DNA of 64,000 nucleotides from Straminergon stramineum (lineage: Eukaryota; Streptophyta; Bryopsida; Hypnales; Calliergonaceae): assembly GCA_963920665.1 (NCBI GenBank), contig OY987269.1:2668501-2732500 (forward strand), written 5' to 3'. Within the stretch, counting starts at the first letter, position 1. Each line of letters opens with the position of its first letter. The notes beneath the pieces are model-generated. The model had not been told where the DNA came from. It made no database searches and saw nothing but the letters and a program-made list of their open reading frames with translations. The translations under genes were made by a program, and so were the position numbers. Shown here piece by piece: positions 35,332 to 47,569 of the stretch.

Positions 35332-35535
35332 ACCCCATGGTGTGCTTGTAACCCAGTGGTGTCCGATTCTACAAAGCATAATCATTTCATGCTGTAAATG
35401 TATGTAGACAGTAGAATATAAATGTGACAGTGTATCGTTTTAGGTTAGAAAAATAAGCTCTCTACTGTCTACATACATTTACAGCATGAAATGATTATGC
35501 TTTGTAGAATCAGACGCCATTGGGTGCTCTTCCCT
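35332..35535. mobile_element. MITE family M1, copy 2
   Basis: Left end GGGAGGAGCACCCCATGG and right end CCATTGGGTGCTCTTCCC are inverted repeats. Extended inner arms pair almost perfectly: GATTCTACAAAGCATAATC with CATTTCATGCTGTAAATG on the left have exact complements on the right around 35465-35512. It would fold into one long hairpin with arms of about 95 bases. It lies 136 bases from tRNA-Pro. Confidence 0.87.
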
Positions 35536-35671
35536 TAGTGCAGCTTCTACTCAACGACGAAGCTTCGTAGCTTTTAGAAATTTGGCAAAAGATTCAAAAG
35601 GAACAGAGACTCTTTTGTTCGGTTTGGGAAAACCCAAATCAAGCACACGTAATCCGAGTTTTTCCAAAAAG

Positions 35672-35743
35672 GGGGCATCGGGAGAATCGAACTCCCGACC
35701 TCTTGCACCCTAAGCAAGAATCATACCACTAGACCAGATGCCC
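35672..35743 (-). tRNA. tRNA-Pro (anticodon AGG)
   Basis: A 72-base cloverleaf on the minus strand beginning GGGCATC and ending GATGCCC. The D arm contains TGGTCTAGTGGTATGAT, the anticodon loop TTAGGGT gives AGG, and the T arm is CGGGAGTTCGATTCTCCCG. No intron. It closely resembles plant nuclear tRNA-Pro. Confidence 0.95.
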
Positions 35744-36788
35744 GTACTCACTTGTTGCTGAGGAGGCCCAAAGGGAACTATATAGTAAAGAAATGAGGAG
35801 GCTGCTATCACGTGACAGGTGGGTCAGGTGGACCCAGTTAACGTGCAGATCTTTTTTTCTCCACCAGAGTCAAATTGCACCATTTCAGAATAATATTGTA
35901 CTTTGGGTGCTCAAAAATAGTCTCTTCTTGCTCAGTTATTTTCGTTTTTATTATGAAAGATGTCGGTGAAATCACCAAATGCGGATGAAGAAGTGAACGC
36001 ATCAACACATCTAAGAAGTGATTTTATGTTTAAAAAGATGGATGGCACCTCTTCCAAAAATGCCCCAGAAGAAAAGACTAAATATGTTAGCCAGGCTCGA
36101 TTCTACTTGTTCGACTTTTGTTGTCAAAGATTTTAATGTAAGCTAGGTGTCCTCGGGCATTGGAATTCTATAGTCTATTGGCGCATGGAAGCTAAATTTC
36201 TTGTTATTTGTATCAAAGTTCACCTCTGATTGCCATTCACATTTGAATCATGTTCATAGAACCACAAGTGTTGCACTTTATCTTTCAACAACATTGCAGG
36301 CTTCATAGGGAGGATTGTAGACCGATGTTCTCGGAAAGTAAAAATAAACCAGTGGGCGCTGCCAGTGATAATGATACAGTACAAGAATGTTACATGAATT
36401 ACAATAGGGTCTCCCAGAATCAAATTACCGGTCCTTCATCAAAAGCTACACGCATAGACATAGAAGCTACGGTGAAGAACGCAATTTGTTCCTAATGTGG
36501 AGCTCGCTTCTCTAAAGTACCTGCTTCTCCATTTCAACCCAAACAATCCTCGACCAATCTTGTCTAACAATGTCACTTGATATTTGTCAAGCAAATACGA
36601 ATGCGTTACGAGCTGTTTGCACAGGCTCACACTACAGTTCTTGCTTGCCTAAGCAACTACAGACTATCATAGATACAACACCTAATGCAAAGGTGACAAG
36701 GCTAACCACTTACCAAGGGCTGCAATATTCGCTGAGTACCCAAATTCCCCTAAAACCGTCACAAGCACACCGCGGCATATAAGGACCT
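35744..36788. other. Spacer and 3' flank of RNase T2 gene 1
   Basis: No gene is convincing. The part next to 36789 should contain the 3' UTR of the minus-strand RNase gene. Confidence 0.45.
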
Positions 36789-38136
36789 TCATGTACTGCT
36801 CTTCATTGCAGTAGCGTTCACACCATTTGAAATGAGTCGATGATGACCTGATGGATCGAATGCTGGAAACTCTACAGAGCCCTTGCATTCTGTACGAGGG
36901 AAGACGGGGCACTGAATGAGAGTAGATCCGTCTTTGGCAACGCAGATCCAAACTTGGTATATCTGTCTGTTACCCTTGGCGTCCTTGTTGCAGTCAATTC
37001 CTGGAAGATGGCCATCAAGTATAGTGCTGATTGCTTTGCGAACATGCTCGATTTCATAATGCTTGCCGTCTGGATGTATTCCTGCAATAACATACATATG
37101 TCTTCAGTTACAAAATGAAATTCAACTGAAAATTCTTGGTAACGATCACTGCCAGTGACATTCTTGAAAACTTCAGGGAAAAATTTATGAACCAAAAAAC
37201 TAGAGAGAGAATTTACCCGCTTCCGCAAGGGCAGCAGTGACGTCGTATTTGCTGTACAGGTTGATGGCAGCTTGAAAGTAGCCACGTTGGCCCAATCCCG
37301 AGCAAGTGCCATGCTTCGTCCATTCATGCTTCCAGAAGGAATGACTGTCACTCGAGGGGCAAGCCAGTGAGCCCCAATCGTCATCCATCTCGATTATCAC
37401 ATCCGACACCTGCAATGACGAACAATATATGTGTTGGTGAAAAACTGAATCAACTTGAACAAAAGACAGTCCCCTCAAAGGCGCTTTAAAAAAACCTTTG
37501 ACTCAATTTGGACCTCGCTGTCTTTAGGGGTTAAACGTAAACGCATCCCGCTTGCAGATATTGGAAGGCAAAAAAAAACAGTATCAACCTGAGTCTCTTG
37601 TGTTTACCAGACCTAATATAGAGGTTCTGAAGAATAAGTGGATTATTGCTGTGGAATTCATTGATGTAAAAGTAGATGGAAGGGAGGTGGAGCAGTGAGA
37701 TACCTCCTTGGGGTTGAAAGGCTCCTTGTCGCAGAACTGAGGCCAAGAGCCGTCATTGTAGTCGGGCCAGAGGCCGTGAATGCCAAACACCGCCTTCGGT
37801 TTACTGCTGATTGGAAAACAGCAGCCCTTCCTTGTATCACAAAACGAACCTGGCCACTGCTCGGATCAACAAATCATAATATTAGCTTGACAGTAGAATA
37901 ATGCCCAAATTCCTTATCACATTGCTCTGATCTCTCACCAGTCTCTTCCTGCAACAAGACATTATCCAATTTAACATTGAAGCTAGACCGGCGGAGTCGA
38001 AAAAGAGTTTTAGGGCAAGGCATGGAGCACGCACCTGTTGCACGAAAAAGAAGAAATCAAAGTCCTTAGTGGCCTGAACCACCGTACCGCAAATCACACT
38101 CCAAGCAAGCAACGCCACTACCACTCTAAACGTCAT
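36789..38136 (-). CDS. RNase T2 family ribonuclease (S-like), gene 1
   Basis: Four minus-strand exons, 38136-38035, 37856-37704, 37409-37217 and 37081-36789, encode 246 residues. The start ATG was chosen because it opens a signal peptide (MTFRVVVALLAWSVICG); an in-frame extension upstream to 38238 is less likely. FDFFFFVQQ and WPGSFC precede catalytic site CAS I, FGIHGLWPDYNDGSWP, with His61. CAS II is FWKHEWTKHGTC with Glu114 and His118. Cys residues typical of the fold are present. The enzyme cuts single-stranded RNA via a 2',3'-cyclic phosphate and should act in the vacuole, ER or apoplast. The C-terminal tail ends MKSST with no retention signal. Introns are phase 0, 0 and 1. It lies head to head with a paralogue at 43084. 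Confidence 0.93.
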
Positions 38137-39060
38137 CGCTGATATCCCTCTTGCAAGCCCTACATGCAATAACACACATCCGGTTATCACAGAACCTAAA
38201 GCAGATGTAGGATTCGCAAACCTAAGTAAACAGAGCACCGCTTAACATTTTCACCTCCGAACTTCACCTCTGAAATCTTCACTGACACTAAATTCCTGTG
38301 TGATACATAAACACGCAATGCAACTCGCTAAAATTCATTCCCCTTAAGAACCCTTCAACAACGACCCCTCTAATCTAATCTCGTAGCCGAATTGCAATCT
38401 CTCCACAAACGCTGCAAAAAATTCATCACAGTTTCGCACTTATGAACCACACCCTTGAATTCGAAAATCACCAGAGAATTGCTTACTAACCCAAGACTTT
38501 CAAGAAAGCCTAGATCTTGGATCACTGAACAGCCGCTTGCAATGTAAGCTGATCACCACGTTGCACGAGCTTCACCGCAACGCCTCGCACCACAAATGTC
38601 CACAAATGCAGCTGCAGCTTTGTGAAGGAGACAATCATAGCGTCAGAAGGGGATTCATTCCAGATGCCACAAAAAGATTCCAGAGTACAACTACTGCAAG
38701 GCAAGCGAAGCAAGGGAAGCAAAGCAAGCAAAGACGCAAAAAGGCGCAACGGCAACAATCTTCTGCTGCCCGTGTGAACGCGTGTACGAGAGACGGAGTT
38801 CATCTGTGGATGAACGTCGTAGATGGAAATCGTGACGAAATCCGTCCGTCGAGTTGGACAGTGATGGATGGCGACATATGCGGCTTGCGTCATCTCGGCA
38901 TTCAATTGAGTGGATGAGTCACGGGGTCACAGAGTTCATTCATCCATGATTTATTTGAATGAAAATCGTGGAGGGAACGATGGCAGTGACGGATGGCGAC
39001 CCTGGCTTGTGCCTCCAAACTCTTTGGTAACTGAATTATGGAGATTCTTCCTTTACACTC
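38137..39060. other. 5' flank of RNase T2 gene 1
   Basis: This is GC-richer than the distal intergenic DNA and probably contains promoter and leader. A run of AAGCA/GCAAG repeats lies at 38695-38735. Overlapping open frames of about 127 residues on both strands (38522-38917) show no family features and are not called as genes. Confidence 0.4.
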
Positions 39061-42000
39061 TAACATGACCACATTTATACTTGACAATTCTTGAAAGAAT
39101 GAAAATTCAATTAATTTATTTTTGAATTTTTTCCTATATTTTCAAATCAATTTTCCACAACAAAGTTTCTAAACCTCAAAATTTTATAGTATAGACTTTT
39201 TAAGTCAAGATTATACAAAGTCTACTAAAACCAAATATAATGAAGTGTTGTAAAAGTGTCTCTTTTCCAATTTGATTACTTGGAATTTGCTTGATCAAAG
39301 TTTTTGAATTTTTCCCCTCACATTCTCATTTAACACCAATGTAAAATTCTAGTAGTAATTATTATGCAATAAAAAAATAGTTCTTTTTAGCTCCAATTTG
39401 TACTAGAAATGGCAATTCTGAATTTTTGTTTTTGGCAAAACATAATCTTGAACCTTTAGGGATCAAGAAAAATTGGAAAATAAATCCTATACCCCACTAG
39501 ATCAATAACAACTAAGAAGTCATTCTAAATTTCAATAAATTTTACCCATACTTCAAGGTCTATAACATTCAACTAGATTTCAATCAACTTTATCCTTTTT
39601 CACCCTTGGAAAAAATCCATGAATTTATTATTTACAATAAATGATCAAATTTGAAAAATCTAAATTTCTATTTGAATTAATAAATCAAAATTAGCAAAGA
39701 GAGATCACAAAAACAAAATCAAGCAATTATAAAATATTAAGGATTCTTTATTACATTTCTTAATAGCTGGGGCAATGATGAGTTCACTTCTCCCTTCACC
39801 CACATGAAAATCTACCCCTATATTGTATTTATTGGAATCCTTATTACTCTTATTTTTATGTACTAAAAATATCCAATGGCATCCCTCAGACTAATTTGAG
39901 GTAAAGATTCGAAATATGAATTCCACTTGTCCAAAAAAAGATAATAAATTTTCCAAATTAGAAACTCAAAAATGAAGCTCCACTTGTAATTATAGCCCAA
40001 GTCCAAAGGTAATGAATGGGTCAATTTTCCTTGATCCTTCCCATGGTCAAATCCAATTCTCTTGCTCTAGTAAACTAACTATAAATCACATTCAATGCCT
40101 TATTTTCATCATAATCCAACTTTTCATTTGCTAAACAAAGAAGCAAACTAAATTTCGATCTTATTTTCTTTTTCAAAAGTTGCATGTGGGCTTTGGGGTA
40201 CTTCATATAATAGCAATGAAGCAAGTTGAAAGCCTAAAAGGCATACTCTAACATCGTGAGGTCTTTCTTGTTGCTTTCTCCAACTAAGGTAGAAGCATAC
40301 ATTTCCAACTAAGCATTCTAAACCGATCTTATAAATACAAGTAACTAGTCCCAAATGTATAGCATAGGCATATGAATGTAGAAAAATATTTGGGGTTTAT
40401 CATATAATTGAACTGAAAAAAATTGTAGTTTATTCATACATATCTAAAAAAATACAATTCTTTAAGAAAAAATCATGTATTGCTAATGTATTATAAATAG
40501 TCTCATATATTGATTCTACACCAAATTATACAAAAAACTTTAATCCTAAATGTTTGAGGTACCATATTTTTGTGTCAATAAAACTATAATGAAATTAATT
40601 TTTATTAAAGTAGTATTTTTAATATTTAAATACCCTTGTACAAAATCATAGGCATTGAAAATCTTGAATTCCTAATGTTAGGGCATTTGAAGATGAACAT
40701 ATATTGAAAACTTGGAGAAAATTACATTGAAAACTTGCTATTAGAAAAATTGAAGGGTAGATTTTGACAAGACATTCATTGATAATGATTATACAAGTTA
40801 CATTCTATAACCTCATATTTTTTTCATGACCACAATTTCAAATTTAACATGTAAAAAGATGATTGAATGACTTCATATCACTTTCAAGTTTTCATCCCCT
40901 TCAAGATCAAATATTATAATCTTTTGATCTATATTGTTATATTGTTGTATATTTTATTTTTAACCCTTAAACACCAAACTAGTGACTGTGGAAATTGTCA
41001 CTTTTGGAACCATGTGTCATCATCCATTTTAAAATTTAAAAAATATTCATTAGAAGTCAAAATATTGTAGAAGATCTCTTCTTTCCACCCCTAATTTCGA
41101 CGTTGTTTAAGGGTTAAGTAATCCATAAACACATCTGTATCAAGATTGTATAGTTACAACCTTAAAGGAAAGATAAATTTCAGTATCAAAACTTTGGCTT
41201 TTTGTTTAGTCTAGTAAAAACTCTCTAACAAACTCAAAATTAGCCTTGGATATGTAGGGGTTAACCTTGAAACGTTGTACAAGCCAAAAAGTGGCCAATA
41301 GATGACTTGCAAGATTGCCCTATTGTTTCATAAAGTAGATCATTTGGAGGCAAAGTACCTTGGTGATAGGTCTCATCCTTTCATGGTTAACCCCAAAGGG
41401 ATAGACTAGGTATCATGAAAATCAATCTTCACAATACTATGTAAATCATTAATTTAAAAAAAATAAATCCAAGAGCACTTATTAGAAGTCAAACTATTGT
41501 AGAAGACCTCAATTCCCTTCTAACACAAAATTTCAAGGATGAGCATTTGTACTTCAATGTTACATAGAAGGATTCTTTGTCATCTATCATACATTTAGTG
41601 TCCATTGCATAAAATATTCATTGTAGTTACTTCCATTTTACGTATCCAGCCCTTCAAGGACACCAAGACCAAAAAAATGGCTAATGGATGACTTTCCACA
41701 TCACTATAGAAATGAAGAATGCTACACCTATTAGTCCAAAAATCAGATCAGTTTTGGTGAGGTACCTTGAAAATAGGTCTTGTCCTTTCAGGGCTAGACC
41801 ATGCTCCTGACTCCTGACTCCGACGGATTCGGGAAGGGGATGGCAATCATGGCATAGCAGGTTCGCAACGCACCCGTTCGTCACTTCGTCGCTGTTTTTT
41901 CGTCACTGTTTGGCGCTACCGCGCAAGTCTTGTTGCGAAGCGGAAAAATCTAAATCACGTGCCCTGTCAAGACGCCCCGAAATCATGGCAGTGGCAACAG

Positions 42001-43083
42001 AAGCAACAGTTTGACTAAGTGCACTCAGGCCACCGAATCAGTAAGCTTACCTCAGGGATAATTACGTCAGAAATCCCGACAATTTCATGCCCACATTTAG
42101 TGACAGTGTACGTTTCCATCTGATCTGCACAACACGGCAAGCGAACTGTTGCACTGTGGTCGACTGCGGCGAATGCAGAGTTCTCTGTATCCTTACGACG
42201 CCATAGCCATGTCAGAAACATCAATCGACATAAATTTGGAAAAATAGCTAGGTGTCAGCAAGGAGTGTATCAGTCAGTGTGTCTGATTAATTTTCGTCGC
42301 GGCGGGCGATGTCAAATTAATTGTTAAGCATGAATGATTCAATTGCAAGGTTTTAGTGCATGACATTAGCAGTCAGATTGGATCGTCTGTGAGCGTAAGC
42401 AAGCTCTAATGAGAGATCAAGAGGAATTTTTAGTCGGGAAACGTGTTAAACATGTGGAGTGGTGACATATGGTGCGAATGTGGACAGGCACAAGCACAAA
42501 GAATATCCTCACTGACTCAGTTCCGTACAGTTTGGTCCTCCGCCTTTTCTTCTCACTTCGTGTACGGCAATTAAGCCGTGCGTTTAAATTGAAGCTCATT
42601 GCCCGAGATCACGGCAACCGTTTTGCTCAACTTCTCTATCATCGATCACGGTTCGGTTTCACTCTTATTAACTTGGAGGCTTGGTGGCGATTGCTCAAAG
42701 TTTGCTCACGGTTTTGTAGAGAGTACGTCTCACATTATTCTCACTCAAAGTTTGAAGAGTATGAGCAGCGCACCTTTCATGCTCACGATTTGTTGGCAGT
42801 ACAGCGTCCCTCGTTTCTCTACATTGACCTAGAGATTTTTAGTGGTGATATTCAATTGATTATCCTAGGCCATTGACGAATAGCTTCTTTTGAATTAGTT
42901 TTACGTTTTCTGGAGCTCTTGGTGTAGCACAACGACGCTTCCGCCATGTTGCTGCGTAGTAAATCAGTTGTGGTAGCCCTTGAGATGCTTTGAAGAGAAA
43001 TTGCGCTGGCTTGTCGTCCTCGTTACTGACTTGCATTTTCTCTCTGTGCGTTGTGTTTCAACAAACAGTAAGACATTACCGAG
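39061..43083. other. AT-rich DNA, family B repeats and 5' flank of RNase T2 gene 2
   Basis: 39061-40960 is AT-rich and featureless. Family B units lie at about 40965-41105, 41255-41640 and 41640-41800; the last two are in tandem with a period of about 385. From about 41800 the GC content rises; 42000-43083 probably includes the promoter and leader of the RNase gene at 43084. A 135-residue open frame at 42469-42876 is not supported by any family feature. Confidence 0.5.
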
Positions 43084-44340
43084 ATGGCGTTGAAGCTGCT
43101 GGCTCTCGGTTTACTACTCGTGGCAGCAGTCATGCCAGCGGAGGGAGAGGCCGAGATAGAGTTCGAGGCTTCGACGTCGTTGGACGAAGCTCAGCGGAAA
43201 GGGAACACGAGCTTTGACTACTTTTTCTTAGTACAGCAGGTGAGTCGCGAAGATTATTAGTCCGACAATCTTTAAAAGTTTACTCTAGTTAGGGATCTTA
43301 TGCGCTCTTCTTTACACTTGAAAGAAGAGCGCTCTTCTTGTACGCGGTTGTACACTTTGTGAGGAACATTTTGAATTCTGAACTGACCAGAGCGTTGGCT
43401 ATTGCAGTGGCCCGGATCGTTCTGCGACGCGGCAAAGCCTTGCTGCTTCCCTGTGACTGGCGCACCGGGTCCCTTTTTCGGTATTCATGGCCTATGGCCG
43501 AACCGCAACGACGGCTCTTATCCTGCTTCTTGTACCAGAGAAGAGTTTGACGAAAGCGAGGTACTGCATCTCTCAATCATTCCCTCAAATACTTCAATAG
43601 TTCTGCCATTTCTCCCTACTCAACGTTTCTAGACTGAACTTGATATAACTCAATGGTAACAAGCCTTGGAGAGCATTATCGGACAAAATGCCCAGTCGTT
43701 CTAAGCAATTGAAAATGTTCATATCAGTACATTGTAGGTGATCTAAGGGTGTAGAATGAGGAAGGATTATTGCTCTAATCTTCTTGTGCCTAGCCAGCGA
43801 GCACCTGGCTTGGCATTATAGTTCTGTAACCCAAATTAATGGCCAGTTGCTTCGGTGTTGGCATTGCAGCTCAGTGACGTCATAGCGCACATGAACAAGG
43901 ACTGGGGCACATTGGCGTGCACCTCAAGGCGCAACGAGGACTTCTGGGAACACGAATGGTCCAAGCATGGCACTTGCTCTGGCTTCACCCAGCACGATTA
44001 CTTCCAGACCTCTATCGACCTGTACAACAACTACGACATCACCGGTGCTCTTAAGACAGCAGGCATCGTTCCGGACGACTCGTTCTACCCGATTGCCAAA
44101 ATCACCCAGGCATTTACCGCTCTCCTCGGCTTTGCTCCGCAAATCGAGTGCAACACGGACCCCGAAGGCAACAAGCAACTGTACCAAGTGTATATCTGCG
44201 TTGCGAAAGACGGACAGACACTGATCAAGTGCCCTGCTCCCATTAACAAGCCATGCAAGGGTAGTGTTCAGTTCCCAGTTTTTGACTCCTCTACCGCAAC
44301 CAGTGACGACGCGCCTGCTGAGGGATCCGACGAATTGTAG
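43084..44340 (+). CDS. RNase T2 family ribonuclease, gene 2, with C-terminal SDEL
   Basis: Exons 43084-43239, 43408-43560 and 43870-44340 encode 259 residues, joined in phase 0. Residues 1-19 are a signal peptide (MALKLLALGLLLVAAVMPA). An acidic spacer follows, then FDYFFLVQQ and WPGSFC. CAS I is FGIHGLWPNRNDGSYP with His79; CAS II is FWEHEWSKHGTC with Glu132 and His136. Exon 3 is equivalent to exons 3 and 4 of the paralogue at 36789, so one intron differs between them. The acidic tail ends GSDEL, which resembles KDEL/HDEL retrieval signals. Some plant T2 RNases are known to carry a C-terminal ER signal (HDEF in tomato RNase LX), so ER or ER-derived localisation is plausible, though SDEL is not a standard plant variant. 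Confidence 0.94.
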
Positions 44341-45591
44341 AGTGGTAGGCCAGGATCAGGACCAGGACGACGAGGGGTTGTGACCGGGACCTTGACTCCT
44401 GCAACTGTATATATGCGAACTAAACGTTTTGAACTGCAAAATGCGCATGCTGTGGAGCTAGTGAGCTGTAACTAATTTCTTGATCAGCTTGCCTGTCAAG
44501 GCCTGCTAATGCACACAAAGTCTTGAAAACCCTGCTTCTCCGGTTTCTTTTGGATTTCAATCTCAATACGAGTAAGGTCCATGACCAAGTGCGACTTGTC
44601 ATGCAAAGCGCACATCTTCAAATGTGGTTGTCTAAACTGGCAATGATCTGACTGAGCTATTGCTAACATAACCTAGAATCTCAATCAATCTTGTGTTTGA
44701 ATGATTATTCATTGTGCAGTTCAGACAGAACATTCTGAAATTTCGTATTTTGACACAAATGAAACGAGTTACGTTCCATGAATGTCAACTACCCTGCCAG
44801 AGCAGACAATGAAAAGAGTGGTTAGAAGTTAGTAAGAAAACAATCAATGGGACCAGCAATGTTTCACCTGGATTTGCCCTCGACCATGGACAATGGAGAG
44901 GCTCCCAAAATGTGGTTGAAGCTACCAATTCTGATAGCCCCAATTATCACATAATAATTTTTAATTATTTGGTAGTCCCAATTTTTGGCGATCTACAACA
45001 AATTTACTGTAAAATCTGGCTAGGTAAATGCATTCTCATCCGTGAATTTCCTATAGCTAGACCAATATCTTTGCTGAAATCTGACGATACTTAGCCCCAA
45101 GAGGTTAGCTGCATCAACTCAATCTTGCATCACCTACCCTCAAATCCATCAACAAAAGCCTCCTTCTCCAAACTATCATTCAGGCTATTTCTAGAATTCA
45201 TTTATCACAAACATTTATCACCCCACAAATCCAAGCTGGCTCCCATTCAAAGTTTGACTGCTCTAGCTAAACCACATTGCCAGTATGTACAAAATTAAAT
45301 GTAGAGATAATATTATTATAAGCATGATGGTTATTCATTGCGCAGTAACTTACTACGAAGCAAATGAACTCTGTAGGCAGCTGAAGTGAAGACACCCATT
45401 GCTGATCTACTTTCATGGCTAAAAAAACCACAAATTAGGTGCATGCTGGGATTAATTTCTATATGCCCTATGCTTGATTCATCATAACTTTTTCACAACA
45501 CTTCCCAAAGCTATGAAATCACTATTGTTGTACACCACTTTCGACGCCCTCCGCATCCTGGGCAAAACGAAAGTGTCGCGAAATTCAAAAC
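44341..45591. other. RNase T2 gene 2 3' flank and spacer
   Basis: The proximal part is presumably 3' UTR. I see no further gene before tRNA-Asn. Confidence 0.5.
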
Positions 45592-45615
45592 CGCTAGAAG
45601 GAGGGGTCGAACCTC

Positions 45616-45648
<33 letters not shown>

Positions 45649-45665
45649 AACTGAGCTATTCCAGC
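45592..45665 (-). tRNA. tRNA-Asn (anticodon GTT)
   Basis: A 74-base minus-strand cloverleaf: GCTGGAA acceptor against TTCTAGC, A box TAGCTCAGTTGGTTAGAGC, anticodon stem and loop TGTGGCTGTTAACCACA giving GTT, and T arm GGAGGTTCGACCCCTCC. No intron. It is essentially the conserved plant sequence. Confidence 0.96.
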
Positions 45666-46191
45666 AATCGATGTCTCTGCCAAGATCGCGGCTTGGATGA
45701 CCACAGGTCATCCGTTGGACTACAAATCCAATCAGACTACAGATAGTCGCTTATTCACACAGCGGTCTCGAAGTCAACAGACGGTAAAAACTAGCTTAGA
45801 GATTTTCAGATCCCATGGAAGTTAATCCACAGCAGCGCCACAGTGTGCTTTCCCAAGGAGTCCTGCATTTGTCCCCTGATTGTCAAGTTATACATGATGA
45901 GACACTCCATCAATCCAGACAACCGAACTGAAAGCTGCACATCAAGACAAACGAGCATCAAACCAGTTAGAGTAATCCTTAGACTCGAGCACTATTACAA
46001 TTTCATGATTGAACGGCCAAAAAAACCTCGCCAACAATCTGTACATGGCATTAGATTCACCCCTCTGTTTTTTCACTGAAATACGATAACACCCCCGCAT
46101 TGAATGAGTTTGGGAATAACTCTTGTCTTGGACTCTCTACTGCTGATTAAAAGTGAGCAAATTCAACGGCTCCAAAGATGAGCATACCTCT

Positions 46192-46380
46192 CTAGTGGCC
46201 GATCTTCCCTTGTAGCAAATGAGTAATGTCTCTACGAACATGCAATCTTGCAAGCTGCTTGTGATTACCGTGTGAATTCTGCATCATGCCAGAGAAGACA
46301 CTTGTGACAAGGCCTGCCAGGACACCCAGAACAAAAAGGCAAGCAATCTTGAGGTAAAATGTTTGCACAATTTGAGCCAT
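46192..46380 (-). CDS. Possible small membrane protein or first exon (unrecognised)
   Basis: A 62-codon minus-strand frame starts at an ATG in good context (AACATGG). Its first 34 residues (MAQIVQTFYLKIACLFVLGV then LAGLVTSVFSGMMQ) form a plausible signal anchor. After QNSH a GGTAATC sequence could be a splice donor, so the frame might be a first exon rather than a full gene. I recognise no family, and no continuation was found with confidence before the tRNA. It lies downstream of the Cys-rich gene on the same strand. Confidence 0.25.
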   Translation of the reverse strand: MAQIVQTFYLKIACLFVLGVLAGLVTSVFSGMMQNSHGNHKQLARLHVRRDITHLLQGKIGH

Positions 46381-46866
46381 GTTGAAGTCCTCCCTCTTGA
46401 CAACACTCTGGAAACTGCGTCCAAAAATAATAGACGATGTTCCGTTACGTTAAACTGAATAGTCAAACGCAAATATTATTCCGGAACAGAATAATGAAGC
46501 GCATTATTGTTAACAAATAAAGGTAACATAAAGCACATCAAGCACCCTGCTACTCAGCCACTGCATCAGAGAGTAGAATCTGTTCTTTCAGCAACCACCC
46601 TAAGGAAAAGATGGTGCATACGAATTTTCAACAGGAAATTAATCCAAACACCCAACCTATGTGCGCAAGGCAAGACATGAGGGAAAAAAGCCCGTCTTTG
46701 TGAACTAAAAACAGTAAACCCAGTTTCATTGATTCTATGGTATCATTGCATCTATGGTACACGCTGAACCCCAACTAAGGGTGAACTCAGGAGCTCAAAA
46801 TCACCCGTAAGGCAAAAATGGAAGACACTTCATCTGATCTGTTTGGTCACTGAGGAATCCTAGCAT

Positions 46867-47485
46867 CAACAAAATCCAAGGCTAGCAAACTCACTTCAAT
46901 TCTGTCATCCAACCCTCACGAACTTTTCTTCACGACTTGCTGGAACGTCTTGAGCTCCTTCGAGAGGACGCAATACACATCGTGTACCTGGTCCTGACAA
47001 CACCCGCAAGATTCCTTGTCCATATCTTTCTCCTCAATGCCATACAAGGCCTCAAGCACGTCCGGCTCCACGCGACAAAAGCGAGGTCGGTCTGCATCGA
47101 TTTTGGAAGGCCAAAACCCTAAAACCCTTTATCATAATGGATGCACCATCAATCTGGAGCTACAGCACTACAACTAAAACCCCATTATCAACAAAATCCA
47201 GGGCTAGCAAACTCACATCAATTCTGTCATCCAACCCTCACGACCTTTTCTTCAAACTCCTCACGACTCGCTGGAAAGTCTTGAGTTCCGTCGAGCGGCC
47301 GCCATATACACTCAGAATCAGGTCCTGACAAAACCCGCAGGCCTCCTTGCCCATATCTTTCTCCTCAATGCCATACAAGGCCTCAAGCACGTCCGGCTCC
47401 ACGCGACAGTAGCGAGGTCAATTCTCATGTATGGTGCAAGAACGAGAGCGCTTATCATAATTGATGCACCATCAATCTGGAGCAT
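46867..47485 (-). pseudogene. Two decayed tandem copies of the 3' part of the YkgJ-like gene
   Basis: Copy 2 (about 47189-47485) and copy 1 (about 46867-47160) repeat the end of the gene that stops at 47570. The landmark CAACAAAATSCARGGCT recurs at 46867, 47189 and 47521, giving periods of about 322 and 332. Copy 2 keeps the gene's reading frame from CINYDKRSRSCTIHE to its stop except for one TGA next to the PRYCRVEP segment. Copy 1 keeps RPRFCRVEPDVLEALYGIEE and the same stop region but lost the upstream Cys part. They lie beyond the real stop and are unlikely to be translated unless used as alternative 3' exons. Confidence 0.88.
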
Positions 47486-47569
47486 CGGCACTACAATGAC
47501 TACATCTAAAACCCTAATATCAACAAAATGCAAGGCTCGCAAGCTCACTTCAATTCTGTCACCCAACCC

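Noticed and set aside
38522..38917. Overlapping frames of about 127 residues upstream of RNase T2 gene 1
   Set aside because: Low-complexity AAGCA-type repeat content and no motif; more likely leader or promoter DNA.
42469..42876. 135-residue open frame upstream of RNase T2 gene 2
   Set aside because: No recognisable domain, composition like noncoding flank, no conserved start context.
47110..47520. AAACCCTAA-like telomere motifs
   Set aside because: Only isolated copies within the duplicated gene tails; no array, so not an interstitial telomere.
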